In this document: positions 32,342 through 39,796 of the stretch, piece by piece
Numbering within the stretch: position 1 is the stretch's first letter
How the letters are laid out: every line of letters begins with the position of its first letter
DNA from: Vreelandella neptunia
GTDB lineage: Bacteria; Pseudomonadota; Gammaproteobacteria; Pseudomonadales; Halomonadaceae
NCBI RefSeq assembly: GCF_034479615.1
Contig: NZ_CP140255.1
Span: 1 to 64,000 of the forward strand
DNA: 64,000 bases
Direction: 5' to 3'
Position numbers and translations under genes: made by a program
The notes under the pieces: model-generated
Seen by the model: only the letters and a program-made list of their open reading frames with translations
Told to the model about the DNA's origin: nothing
The model's database searches: none

Positions 32342-34030
32342 ATGGTGGCGCAGCAGGATGAGTTTGAAACAATAGTAAGTACAACAGTGATCGAGTCTCT
32401 GCTGAATACCTTGATCGAAACTGGCGGCGTTTCGCTCTGCCTTGCCGCAGATAATGCACGCCCAGAGCCGATTGTATTGATGGAGCAGCACCAAGGCCAA
32501 ACATTGGTGATGGATCTTTCCTCTATTGATTATTTGCTTCACCGCTTGCAGGGCGGTGCTGAGTTTTACTTGCGTGGGCAGGCGCAGGGGAAGGTGGTGC
32601 AAACGCCGCTATTACAATTGACAGAGACTCGCCAGACTGGGGGGCGCTTTTTGTGTTGCAGTGATTATCCTGCATCGCTGGAAGTGTTGCAGCGCCGTGA
32701 ATCCTTCCGCGCTGAGCTGCGTATGGGGATGGTGGTGCAGGCAGGATTGCATGATGGTGATGCCGAGGTAGAGGGTGAGTTGCGGGATTTATCCCAGGAT
32801 GGCTGCCAGCTTGAATTGCCATTGGCTGCTAGCGGCCTATTGGCGGAGGCGGCAAATCCTCTGAAGTTAACGTTTACCTTCCCTGATGGCACCTACTTTG
32901 AAGTGCTTGGAGCGGCTCGTCATCAAAAAACCGACGCTGGGCGCCACCTGCTGCGTGTCGGTTTCAGCTTCGTTGAGTGTAGTGCGGAGCAAGAGCGGCA
33001 AATTTGGTATTTTGTGTGTGAAATAGAGCGTGAAGCGGCTCGTTATAAAAAAGAGGAGCAGGGCGAGCGCCAGCCCTCGCCCCTGTTTGCGCTGCCCAGC
33101 AAGCGATCAGGGGCGGGAGAGCTGCTTGGGCGACGTGATGTCAAGCGCTACGCTACTCCCATGGCCCGTCGGCTGGTAAAAGTGGCCGCCTATCTGGATG
33201 CGCAGCTGCTGTCGTTACAGCAAGGTAGCGATATCGATGGACGCCAGCTCTCCCGCTATGCTGATCGCATATTGGATCTTCACGAAGAAGATCGAGAAGC
33301 ACTGTTATTCGCCTCTCGCTGCTTATCTCCTGAGCCGCTGATCGTGCGCCACGGAATTGCTGTCGCCATTCACTTGCTCGATTTTGTGGGTGCCAGTATG
33401 CCCCGCGAGCTGCGTAAGGCGATAGTGGCCAGCGGCCTTATTCACGACTTAGGTAAGGCGTTAGTGCCTCAGGTGCTGTTCAAGGCGCCGCACTTTGAGG
33501 CGAGTCATCGAAAGGCGATCAGTGAGCATGTTCAATTGCTGCTTGATCGCCTACGAAGCTGCCAGTGGTTGTCCCCGGGCGTTGTTCAAGCGGTGGTTGG
33601 TGGCATAAACGAGCGTATGGATGGTAGTGGTTATCCGGGCGGCTTGAGTGGGAGCGATCTAAATGAATTGGCTAAGGCCAGTGCTATTGTCGATGTTGTC
33701 GAAGCGATGCGACGTGATCGCGCTGATCGACCTGCTAAAACCGTACAGCAAATTTATCGGCATTTATTACAGCACCCTCACCAATTTGATATGCGCTGGA
33801 TTAAGCGCTACATCGAGCACTTTAAAGGCCTGCCTGTGGGCTCCCTGGCGCGTTTTTCCAGTCAACAGCAAGGCTGGGTGTTGCGTATCGATGCTAATGG
33901 GAACCCTACGGAGGTGTTGCTTGCACCAAAGGTAGAGTCGCCCATGCGCGATAATATAGGCGCGGTGGTGCGCAACAATATTTCTGAGCGGCTTGGAAGA
34001 GCCGTCGGTGAGATCGCCGTGTCTACGTGA
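32342..34030 (+). CDS. PilZ-HD-GYP domain protein (c-di-GMP receptor/phosphodiesterase-like)
   Basis: 562 aa. An N-terminal YcgR-like domain (about 10-110) precedes a PilZ domain with RRESFR at 118-123 and DLSQDG at 149-154, the arginine and D/NxSxxG c-di-GMP binding motifs. The C-terminal HD-GYP domain (about 335-500) keeps HD in LIHDLGK (368-369) and GSGYPGGL, but the usual HHE motif reads INE at 422-424, removing metal-ligand His. It could be a c-di-GMP hydrolase with altered metal binding, or an inactive sensor acting on the motor like YcgR. A ribosome site (GAGGCGAG) precedes the ATG. Confidence 0.8.
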   Translation: MVAQQDEFETIVSTTVIESLLNTLIETGGVSLCLAADNARPEPIVLMEQHQGQTLVMDLSSIDYLLHRLQGGAEFYLRGQAQGKVVQTPLLQLTETRQTGGRFLCCSDYPASLEVLQRRESFRAELRMGMVVQAGLHDGDAEVEGELRDLSQDGCQLELPLAASGLLAEAANPLKLTFTFPDGTYFEVLGAARHQKTDAGRHLLRVGFSFVECSAEQERQIWYFVCEIEREAARYKKEEQGERQPSPLFALPSKRSGAGELLGRRDVKRYATPMARRLVKVAAYLDAQLLSLQQGSDIDGRQLSRYADRILDLHEEDREALLFASRCLSPEPLIVRHGIAVAIHLLDFVGASMPRELRKAIVASGLIHDLGKALVPQVLFKAPHFEASHRKAISEHVQLLLDRLRSCQWLSPGVVQAVVGGINERMDGSGYPGGLSGSDLNELAKASAIVDVVEAMRRDRADRPAKTVQQIYRHLLQHPHQFDMRWIKRYIEHFKGLPVGSLARFSSQQQGWVLRIDANGNPTEVLLAPKVESPMRDNIGAVVRNNISERLGRAVGEIAVST

Positions 34031-34118
34031 AGGTGCGCCCACTTAAATTAAGGTATTGGCAAAGGTTAAGCCGCCTCTTGTTATCATTTGATAGTCTAAA
34101 AAAAGCGCTGTCAATTGT

Positions 34119-34145
34119 TAAAGTCTCCCAAGCTCACGCCGATAG
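34119..34145 (+). promoter_or_regulatory. Sigma-28 promoter for fliS
   Basis: TAAAGTCT, 11 nt, GCCGATAG differs from the consensus at two less-conserved positions. It starts transcription about 90 nt before fliS. A short palindrome, GGTACT-AGT-AGTACC (34145-34159), overlaps the expected transcription start. Confidence 0.88.
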
Positions 34146-34243
34146 GTACTAGTAGTACCGGATGTTGTTTATTTTTAACTTTTAATATTCGTGGTTTCTC
34201 CCATCTCAGGGCGAACAAGAATCCACGCACAGGAGTTCCGCTT

Positions 34244-34660
34244 ATGACTTACTCTCGCGGTGGCGCCGCTTATGGGCAGGGGGCTAATGCTTATGCGCGT
34301 GTTGGCGTAGAAAGCGGAGTGATGTCGGCAGACCCCCATCAGCTGATTGTGATGCTATTTGACGGCGCCCAGGCCGCTATCCGTGCGGCACGTATTCATA
34401 TCCAGGCAGGTAATACGGCCGAGAAAGGCAAGTCAATATCGAAAGCGCTGGATATTGTAAATAACGGTCTGGTAGCCGCTCTTGATCAAGAGCAGGGCGG
34501 CGAGATCGCCGAGCGCTTAGCATCGCTTTATGACTATATTGCTCGCCTGTTGTTGGCAGCAAATTTGCGTAACGATGAAGAGAGCTTAAATCAGGCCGAA
34601 CGCCTGCTCGAAGATATCGCCTCAGCCTGGCGTGATATTGGTCAACAGCAGAGCGCGTGA
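34244..34660 (+). CDS. fliS: Flagellin export chaperone FliS
   Basis: 138 aa from the ATG at 34244, which has AGGAGT upstream; a longer in-frame ORF starts at 34115 but overlaps the promoter. FliS binds flagellin in the cytoplasm to stop it polymerising and delivers it to FlhA. Diagnostic parts are ANAYARVGVESGVMSADPHQ, LIVMLFDGAQAAIRAAR and ISKALDIVNNGLVAALD. No flagellin gene is nearby, so its client must be elsewhere in the genome. Confidence 0.95.
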   Translation: MTYSRGGAAYGQGANAYARVGVESGVMSADPHQLIVMLFDGAQAAIRAARIHIQAGNTAEKGKSISKALDIVNNGLVAALDQEQGGEIAERLASLYDYIARLLLAANLRNDEESLNQAERLLEDIASAWRDIGQQQSA

Positions 34661-34667
34661 GGCAATA

Positions 34668-35069
34668 ATGTCAGCTCCTATATCCGCTCGTGATAAAAAT
34701 GCTCAATACACGCTGCTCACTAACTATGAAACGCTATTGAGCCGTGTCGAGCACATGCACGAACTGGCTAATGGCGAACAGTGGGCAGAGCTAATCGATC
34801 AGCGAACCAGCTATGTAATGCTGGTGGATCAGTTGCGTGAGCTAGATACCACTGTTGTGCTTGATGCCGCCGCTCAGCAACGTAAGGCAGAGCTGTTGGA
34901 GCGCATCCTTGAACACGATGTGGAAATAAGGCGTCGTTTGGTGGCGCGTCGCGATGAACTGGGTAAGCTTATAGGGGTATCCCAGCGTCAACGGGATTTG
35001 CATAGGGCCTACGCACCACAGCAAGGGGCTCCGGTAGCCGATGATGCTGATTCAACGAGGTCATCGTGA
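34668..35069 (+). CDS. fliT: Flagellar protein FliT
   Basis: 133 aa, helical, in the FliT position just after fliS (7-nt gap). In the family it chaperones the cap protein FliD and inhibits FlhDC. The sequence is divergent: helices such as YETLLSRVEHMHELANGEQW and IGVSQRQRDLHRAYAPQQG fit, but no single motif is decisive. The ATG at 34668 is chosen over 34632, which lies inside fliS. flhDC is 1.7 kb downstream. Confidence 0.8.
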   Translation: MSAPISARDKNAQYTLLTNYETLLSRVEHMHELANGEQWAELIDQRTSYVMLVDQLRELDTTVVLDAAAQQRKAELLERILEHDVEIRRRLVARRDELGKLIGVSQRQRDLHRAYAPQQGAPVADDADSTRSS

Positions 35070-36430
35070 GTGGTATTACCCCTCTTATTGATACGCTCTT
35101 GCACCAAGTGCTTGGGCGGCAAGGCGAGGTGTCGCTGCAGCGGGCATTGAGTCAGCCTGTGAAGCCCGTTTCCCCGGGCGAGGGGCCTCGTGCGGTAATG
35201 GGAGATGCTAATCTTGATGGGCGTGCATCGACATCGCCGCTAGGCGACCTGAAGCGTTTACCGCATCCTCTCGATGGGGGGCGAACGTTGCCACGAGGTG
35301 AGGCGCAGCCTTCGCCAACAGGTTCAACACAGACCCATTTTAGTCCTGCAGCACGAACCATCGCCGACGTGCTACTGCGCTTTCCAGCCCCTCCCTCGGT
35401 AATGCGGCCCGAAGCACCTCTTATCACCAGTCAGGAAACGCCAGCAGCAAGTACAGTAGCAACACGCTTAGAGGCAAGTATTCGAGATAGTGGTTTGTTT
35501 TATGAGTCGCATCTAAAGCGCTGGTTTCAAGGTGAAGGCACTCGCCAGCAGCTAATGAATCAACCGCAAATGCAGTCGGGTTCACGCCCCCTTGGATCGC
35601 TTTTGTCTACAGGGTTGGGCGTGGCGCCCTCCGCTTCGTCGCCTTTGGCTGTAACAACATCGTCTTCTGCGCCGCCAGTCGCACAGGCGCCTGCACAATT
35701 AGGGATGGTTCTACCTCCTTTAGCATTGCCGCCCTTGGGTCGAGGGGGGATGGCTATTCTGCCTAATATGCCGCTAATACCTGTTAGCCATGAACAAGGT
35801 CTAGCTGCTCGAGGGGCGGGCGCGGGCTATTTTCTACCCACTGGCTCGACGGGTAGCGCCGTTCAGGCGGTTGCCTCCCCCCCTGCTTCGCAGATGTCGA
35901 CCAACCCCGGCCAGACTTCCCCGGCGCTTGGCGAGGTGCGTGATAGCCAACAGGTGAGGGGAGAGTTAAGCCATGCGAGGGAAATCACTGAGCTAATGGG
36001 TAATCGGCCTACTCGCGAGGTCGTTCACGAAAGCTTGCAGAGTCTGGTGCGCCAGCAGCTTGAAATGCTGGTGATGCCGACGATTCGCTGGGAAGGCGAT
36101 GTATGGGCTGGGATATTTATGGCCTTGGTCATTAACCTGCCTACTCGTGAAGAAGGGGCTGAGGGTAAGCAGCAAGAGGGCGAGCCGGAGGGCGGCTGGC
36201 GGTCTGATATGCAGCTAGAGGTTCCCAACTTGGGTGCGTTTAATGCATCCCTTTGGCTGTATAGAAATGTGTTAAGCATCGATTTTACTACCGAGAGCAC
36301 GCACGTTTATCAGCGTATTGACGCTGGACTGCCAGCGTTAGAGAAGCGTCTGAGCGCCTTGGATTTACAAAAAGTGCAGCTGCGCGCGCGTTATGTCGAA
36401 GCGGAGGCGCCTCATGGCCACGCCGGGTGA
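35066..36430 (+). CDS. FliK-like hook-length/export-control protein (second copy)
   Basis: 454 aa with a GTG start overlapping the fliT stop. The first 320 residues are Pro/Ser/Gly-rich and low in conservation. The C-terminal 130 residues look like the FliK C-terminal domain (RQQLEMLVMPTIRWEGDVWA, LYRNVLSIDF, RLSALDLQKVQLRARYVEAE). It overlaps the flhX-like gene that follows. Orthodox FliK is encoded at 24131-25609, so this is a divergent paralogue whose role is unknown. It may pair with the FlhX-like protein. The assignment rests on the C-terminal pattern and position. Confidence 0.7.
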   Translation: MSGITPLIDTLLHQVLGRQGEVSLQRALSQPVKPVSPGEGPRAVMGDANLDGRASTSPLGDLKRLPHPLDGGRTLPRGEAQPSPTGSTQTHFSPAARTIADVLLRFPAPPSVMRPEAPLITSQETPAASTVATRLEASIRDSGLFYESHLKRWFQGEGTRQQLMNQPQMQSGSRPLGSLLSTGLGVAPSASSPLAVTTSSSAPPVAQAPAQLGMVLPPLALPPLGRGGMAILPNMPLIPVSHEQGLAARGAGAGYFLPTGSTGSAVQAVASPPASQMSTNPGQTSPALGEVRDSQQVRGELSHAREITELMGNRPTREVVHESLQSLVRQQLEMLVMPTIRWEGDVWAGIFMALVINLPTREEGAEGKQQEGEPEGGWRSDMQLEVPNLGAFNASLWLYRNVLSIDFTTESTHVYQRIDAGLPALEKRLSALDLQKVQLRARYVEAEAPHGHAG

Positions 36431-36707
36431 ACGACGCCGTCAAGCTGTTGCCCTGGCTTACCAGGATAATGACCGTGCTCCGAAGGTAGTGGCGAAAGGC
36501 TATGGTGAATTGGCCGAACGTATTATGGCGGAAGCTCAGCGCCAAGGTATTTATGTACACGATGCCCCCGAGCTGGTAGCGCTTTTAATGCAGCTAGATC
36601 TGGATGCGGAAATTCCGGCAAGTCTCTATCAAATTGTCGCAGAACTGCTGGTGTGGGTGTTCGAGCTGTCAGAGGAAGGGCTAACTCATCGTGAAATGCC
36701 TGAGTAG
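36414..36707 (+). CDS. flhX: FlhB C-terminal-domain homologue (FlhX-like)
   Basis: 97 aa matching only the cytoplasmic C-terminal domain of FlhB. KVVAKGYGELAERIMAEAQR and LDLDAEIPASLYQIVAELLV align with [20 protein letters not shown] and [20 protein letters not shown] in the FlhB encoded at 51128. It has no membrane part and lacks the NPTH autocleavage site. In Helicobacter a similar protein, FlhX, can replace the cleaved FlhB C-domain. The ATG at 36414 overlaps the upstream FliK-like gene by 17 nt; an in-frame start at 36393 is possible. Confidence 0.88.
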   Translation: MATPGERRRQAVALAYQDNDRAPKVVAKGYGELAERIMAEAQRQGIYVHDAPELVALLMQLDLDAEIPASLYQIVAELLVWVFELSEEGLTHREMPE

Positions 36708-36769
36708 CCATTTACAGACGTTGTATGCAACCATGAGGGTAGGTAATAAAAAGTCATTAATGGCGTCAG

Positions 36770-36775
36770 TATAAT
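36770..36775 (+). promoter_or_regulatory. Possible -10 element for flhDC
   Basis: A perfect TATAAT lies 39 nt before the flhD start in a 107-bp gap after the FlhX-like gene. The matching -35 region, 17 nt upstream (TAAAAA), is poor, so an activator or extra control is likely if this is used. Confidence 0.4.
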
Positions 36776-36814
36776 GGTCACAACTATCGCGCCTGAGTCG
36801 TTTAATGGGACATC

Positions 36815-37147
36815 ATGAGTCAAACCAACTTTCTCGATGAAATTCAGGAAATTAATTTAGCTTATTTGCTTCTGGCGCAGCGCTTGCTTGATGAGGATCG
36901 TGAGGCTGCTATGTTTCGCTTAAAAATAGATAGCGATGTTGCTGAGCTGATCGTAACGCTCAATGCTCGCCAACTCACAAAGTTGGCGCGAACCAGCCAA
37001 TTGTTGTGCCGGTTCAGCCAAACGAGTGCCGAGCGGCTTCGGCAGCTTACGGACAATCCTCGCGATCAGGGGTTGGCAGGGCTTCATGCATCACTGCTGT
37101 TGGCAAGCGATACATTCGAGCCAATGCCATCAGGAGGCGATAAGTGA
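36815..37147 (+). CDS. flhD: Flagellar master regulator subunit FlhD
   Basis: 110 aa, the usual size. [39 protein letters not shown] and [11 protein letters not shown] are the FlhD family core. It combines with FlhC to form FlhD4C2, which activates class II flagellar promoters with sigma-70. The stop overlaps the GTG start of flhC. Its presence indicates enteric-type control of the hierarchy rather than the FleQ type of Pseudomonas. Confidence 0.95.
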   Translation: MSQTNFLDEIQEINLAYLLLAQRLLDEDREAAMFRLKIDSDVAELIVTLNARQLTKLARTSQLLCRFSQTSAERLRQLTDNPRDQGLAGLHASLLLASDTFEPMPSGGDK

Positions 37148-37686
37148 GCCAGAAGAGCTTGGTCGATGAAATGCACCAAGTGCAGTTGGCAATCGAATTG
37201 ATTGAACTTGGTGCGCGCCTTCAGGTGCTGGAAACAGAAACGGAGTTAAGCCGCACGCGTTTGATCAAGCTGTATAAGGAAGTGCGTGGAATGTCGCCGC
37301 CTAAGGGGATGCTTCCTTTTTCCACCGACTGGTTTATTACTTGGCTTCCCAATGTTCATTCGTCGCTGTTTTACAACATTTATTTAAGCCTGAAGGAGGC
37401 GGCAGGCTGTGATCGAATCGATGCCTTTGTAAAAGCATATCGGCTCTATGGCGAGCAAATGTCGCTGGAAAAGGTGGAGCCGGTTCTCGGGTTAACCCGT
37501 GCGTGGACACTGATACGCTTTTTCGAAAGCGATTTGCTTCAACTTAATCAGTGTACGCGTTGCAAAGGGCAATTTGTGGCGCATGCCCATAGCCCTGCCC
37601 AGAGCTACGTGTGTGGCATATGTCAACCACCTTCACGGGCGGGTAAAACACGCAAGTCACAGCAAGAGAATAGTGAAAAAATGTAA
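37144..37686 (+). CDS. flhC: Flagellar master regulator subunit FlhC
   Basis: 180 aa with a GTG start coupled to flhD. The DNA-binding part contains [20 protein letters not shown]. The zinc site is intact: CTRC and CGIC form the two Cys pairs near residues 137-140 and 157-160. The body matches FlhC ([20 protein letters not shown]). It provides DNA contact in FlhD4C2. Confidence 0.95.
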   Translation: MSQKSLVDEMHQVQLAIELIELGARLQVLETETELSRTRLIKLYKEVRGMSPPKGMLPFSTDWFITWLPNVHSSLFYNIYLSLKEAAGCDRIDAFVKAYRLYGEQMSLEKVEPVLGLTRAWTLIRFFESDLLQLNQCTRCKGQFVAHAHSPAQSYVCGICQPPSRAGKTRKSQQENSEKM

Positions 37687-37805
37687 CAACCTCGTCGATC
37701 TCGCCACCAATAGTAAGAATTAGGGTATAAACGTATTGATGAGTGCTTAAGTCATAAAATATGAGCGTATCGGCGTAGATAGCAGCAAAAGTCAGCGATG
37801 CTTTT

Positions 37806-37832
37806 TAATTAGACAACAGCTAAGCCCGATTA
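37806..37832 (+). promoter_or_regulatory. Weak sigma-28 candidate upstream of motA
   Basis: TAATTAGA, 11 nt, CCCGATTA keeps the spacing of sigma-28 sites but has several mismatches. It is about 110 nt before the motA GTG. In enterics the mot-che operon is sigma-28 dependent, so the position makes sense. Nothing else stands out in the 254-bp gap 37687-37940, apart from a GCCC/GGGC stem near 37824-37841. Confidence 0.35.
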
Positions 37833-37940
37833 CGATTGGGCGTAAGCTTTGCTTGGGATGGAACATCTCTTAAACATCAAAATAGATGGATAAGTCTTGG
37901 TTCCCTTACATTAATACTGAATACCGCAAGGACTCTGCTT

Positions 37941-38810
37941 GTGCTGATACCTCTAGGCTATGTAATCGTATTGCTGTCTGTGTTTGGTGGCTATGTTCTT
38001 GCAGGTGGCAAATTAGGTCCTCTGTATCAACCCCTTGAACTGCTTATCATTGGTGGCGCTGGTGTTGGTGCGTTTGTCGCAGCGAACAACGGCAAGGCGA
38101 TTAAAGCGACATTTAAAATTCTGCCCCGGCTCAAGCGTGCCAAAAAATATGACAAAGCACTTTACATGGAGTTAATGGCACTACAGTTCAAGCTGCTGTC
38201 AAAAATTCGCCGTGAGGGGATGTTAGGCATTGAGCGGGATATTGATAATCCGCAAGAAAGCCCACTGTTCCAAGAGCACCCTACGGTGCTGGTCGATCCG
38301 CATATCATGAATTTCCTAACAGATTATCTGCGCTTAATGGTAAGCGGCGGTATGGAGCCAATGGAAATTGATGAGCTGATGTTACATGAAATTGAGGTCT
38401 TTGAGCAGGAGGCCCATGTGCCCATTGATGCCATTGCCAAAGTCGGCGATGCCATGCCCGCCTTCGGTATTGTGGCGGCAGTGATGGGGGTTGTTAAAAC
38501 ACTCACCTATGCTGACGCCACGCCAGCCCAGATGGGCGTTATGATCGGGCAAGCGCTGGTGGGAACCTTCCTGGGTATCTTGCTTGGCTATGGCTTTGTC
38601 AGTCCGCTGGCAAGTTACATCGAGCGGCAGGCTAAAGAAGCCGAAAAGATGCTCCAGTGTATTCGTATTACGCTTCTCGCTAGCTTGCACGGTTATGCGC
38701 CGCAGTTGGCCGTTGAATTTGGTCGCAAAGCACTGTTTGCCGCCGAGCGCCCCAGTTTTACGGAGCTTGAAGACTATGTAAGGGATGCAAAAAAGGCCGG
38801 TAGCGCATGA
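37941..38810 (+). CDS. motA: Flagellar stator protein MotA
   Basis: 289 aa from the GTG at 37941 (CAAGGAC upstream). An in-frame start at 37836 would add 35 residues that do not resemble MotA. The start GYVIVLLSVFGGYVLAGGKL is typical of proton-type MotA of enterics. The later spans include MPAFGIVAAVMGVVKTL and MIGQALVGTFLGILLGYGFV, and the cytoplasmic loop (about 70-165) contacts FliG. It overlaps motB by 4 nt. A second MotA-like gene is at 59990. Confidence 0.94.
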   Translation: MLIPLGYVIVLLSVFGGYVLAGGKLGPLYQPLELLIIGGAGVGAFVAANNGKAIKATFKILPRLKRAKKYDKALYMELMALQFKLLSKIRREGMLGIERDIDNPQESPLFQEHPTVLVDPHIMNFLTDYLRLMVSGGMEPMEIDELMLHEIEVFEQEAHVPIDAIAKVGDAMPAFGIVAAVMGVVKTLTYADATPAQMGVMIGQALVGTFLGILLGYGFVSPLASYIERQAKEAEKMLQCIRITLLASLHGYAPQLAVEFGRKALFAAERPSFTELEDYVRDAKKAGSA

Positions 38811-39754
38811 GTAAGGGTGGTGACAAGCGTCCGATTGTCATTCGGCGCAAAAAGGTCGTCCATGCCCATCACGGTGGCGCCTGGAAAATTGCCCTAGCGG
38901 ATTTTATGACTGCTCTGATGGCCTTTTTTTTGGTGCTATGGCTTTTGAGCGTTTCCAGCGAAGAGACGCGCAGGGGGGTAGCAGAGTACTTTAGCACTCC
39001 CCTGTTAACGGCGATAACCGGTGGTGATCGTTCTGGCAGCACCAGCGCGATTCCTGGCGGCGGACCAGACCCCACCCATAGCGAGGGGGAGCGGGCGCGT
39101 ATTGATAGCTTACAGCGCACTCGTCCAAGCATGCAGGAGCGAAACTTTTTCAGAGACTTGCAAGAGCGTATTGAGCGGGCTATTGAACGAGATCCTGAGC
39201 TACGCCAGTTGCGTAATCAGATGCGTTTTGACCTAACTCGCGAAGGTCTGCGTATACAGCTACTCGATACCGACCAGCGACCCATGTTTGAGTTAGGCAG
39301 CGACCAAGTCGCTCCTTATATGCGTAGCCTGTTACGCACTATTGCACCGCTGTTAAACGAGCTTCCCAATGAGCTAAGTATCAGTGGGCATACCGATAGC
39401 GTTCCCTATGCGGGCGGCTATCGCGGCTATAGTAACTGGGAGCTTTCCAATGACCGCGCTAACGCGTCGCGTCGCGAGCTTATTGCGGGTGGCTTTGACC
39501 CAGGTCAATTGCTACGCGTCTCGGGCTTTGCGGATCGGGTGTTGTTACCTGAGACTGAACCTACTGACCCTATCAACCGACGCATAGAGCTGGTGGTGCT
39601 CTTTCCTGAGATTGCTGATGCGATTCGCAACCCTACTGTAATGGAATCGGGAGCTGCATCGCCCGAAGCTTCAATCGAGGCGCTGGAAGCTTCAACCGAA
39701 GCGCCAATTGAATCAACACAACAAGACGAGCCTCAGGTGCAACCGCAAGAGTGA
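38807..39754 (+). CDS. motB: Flagellar stator protein MotB
   Basis: 315 aa. The single membrane span (about 25-46) begins KIALADFMTALMAFFLVLWL and holds the ion-carrying Asp (ADFMT). A plug/linker region follows. The OmpA-like peptidoglycan domain (about 180-270) has LSISGHTDSVPYAGG, YSNWELSNDRANASRRELIA and INRRIELVVL. The Glu/Ser/Ala-rich tail (about 280-315) looks disordered. It is linked to motA by overlap and followed 42 nt later by cheA. Confidence 0.95.
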   Translation: MSKGGDKRPIVIRRKKVVHAHHGGAWKIALADFMTALMAFFLVLWLLSVSSEETRRGVAEYFSTPLLTAITGGDRSGSTSAIPGGGPDPTHSEGERARIDSLQRTRPSMQERNFFRDLQERIERAIERDPELRQLRNQMRFDLTREGLRIQLLDTDQRPMFELGSDQVAPYMRSLLRTIAPLLNELPNELSISGHTDSVPYAGGYRGYSNWELSNDRANASRRELIAGGFDPGQLLRVSGFADRVLLPETEPTDPINRRIELVVLFPEIADAIRNPTVMESGAASPEASIEALEASTEAPIESTQQDEPQVQPQE

Positions 39755-39796
39755 CCTGAGCCTGTCATAAAATACGACGTTAAGGTGGAGCGGTGT

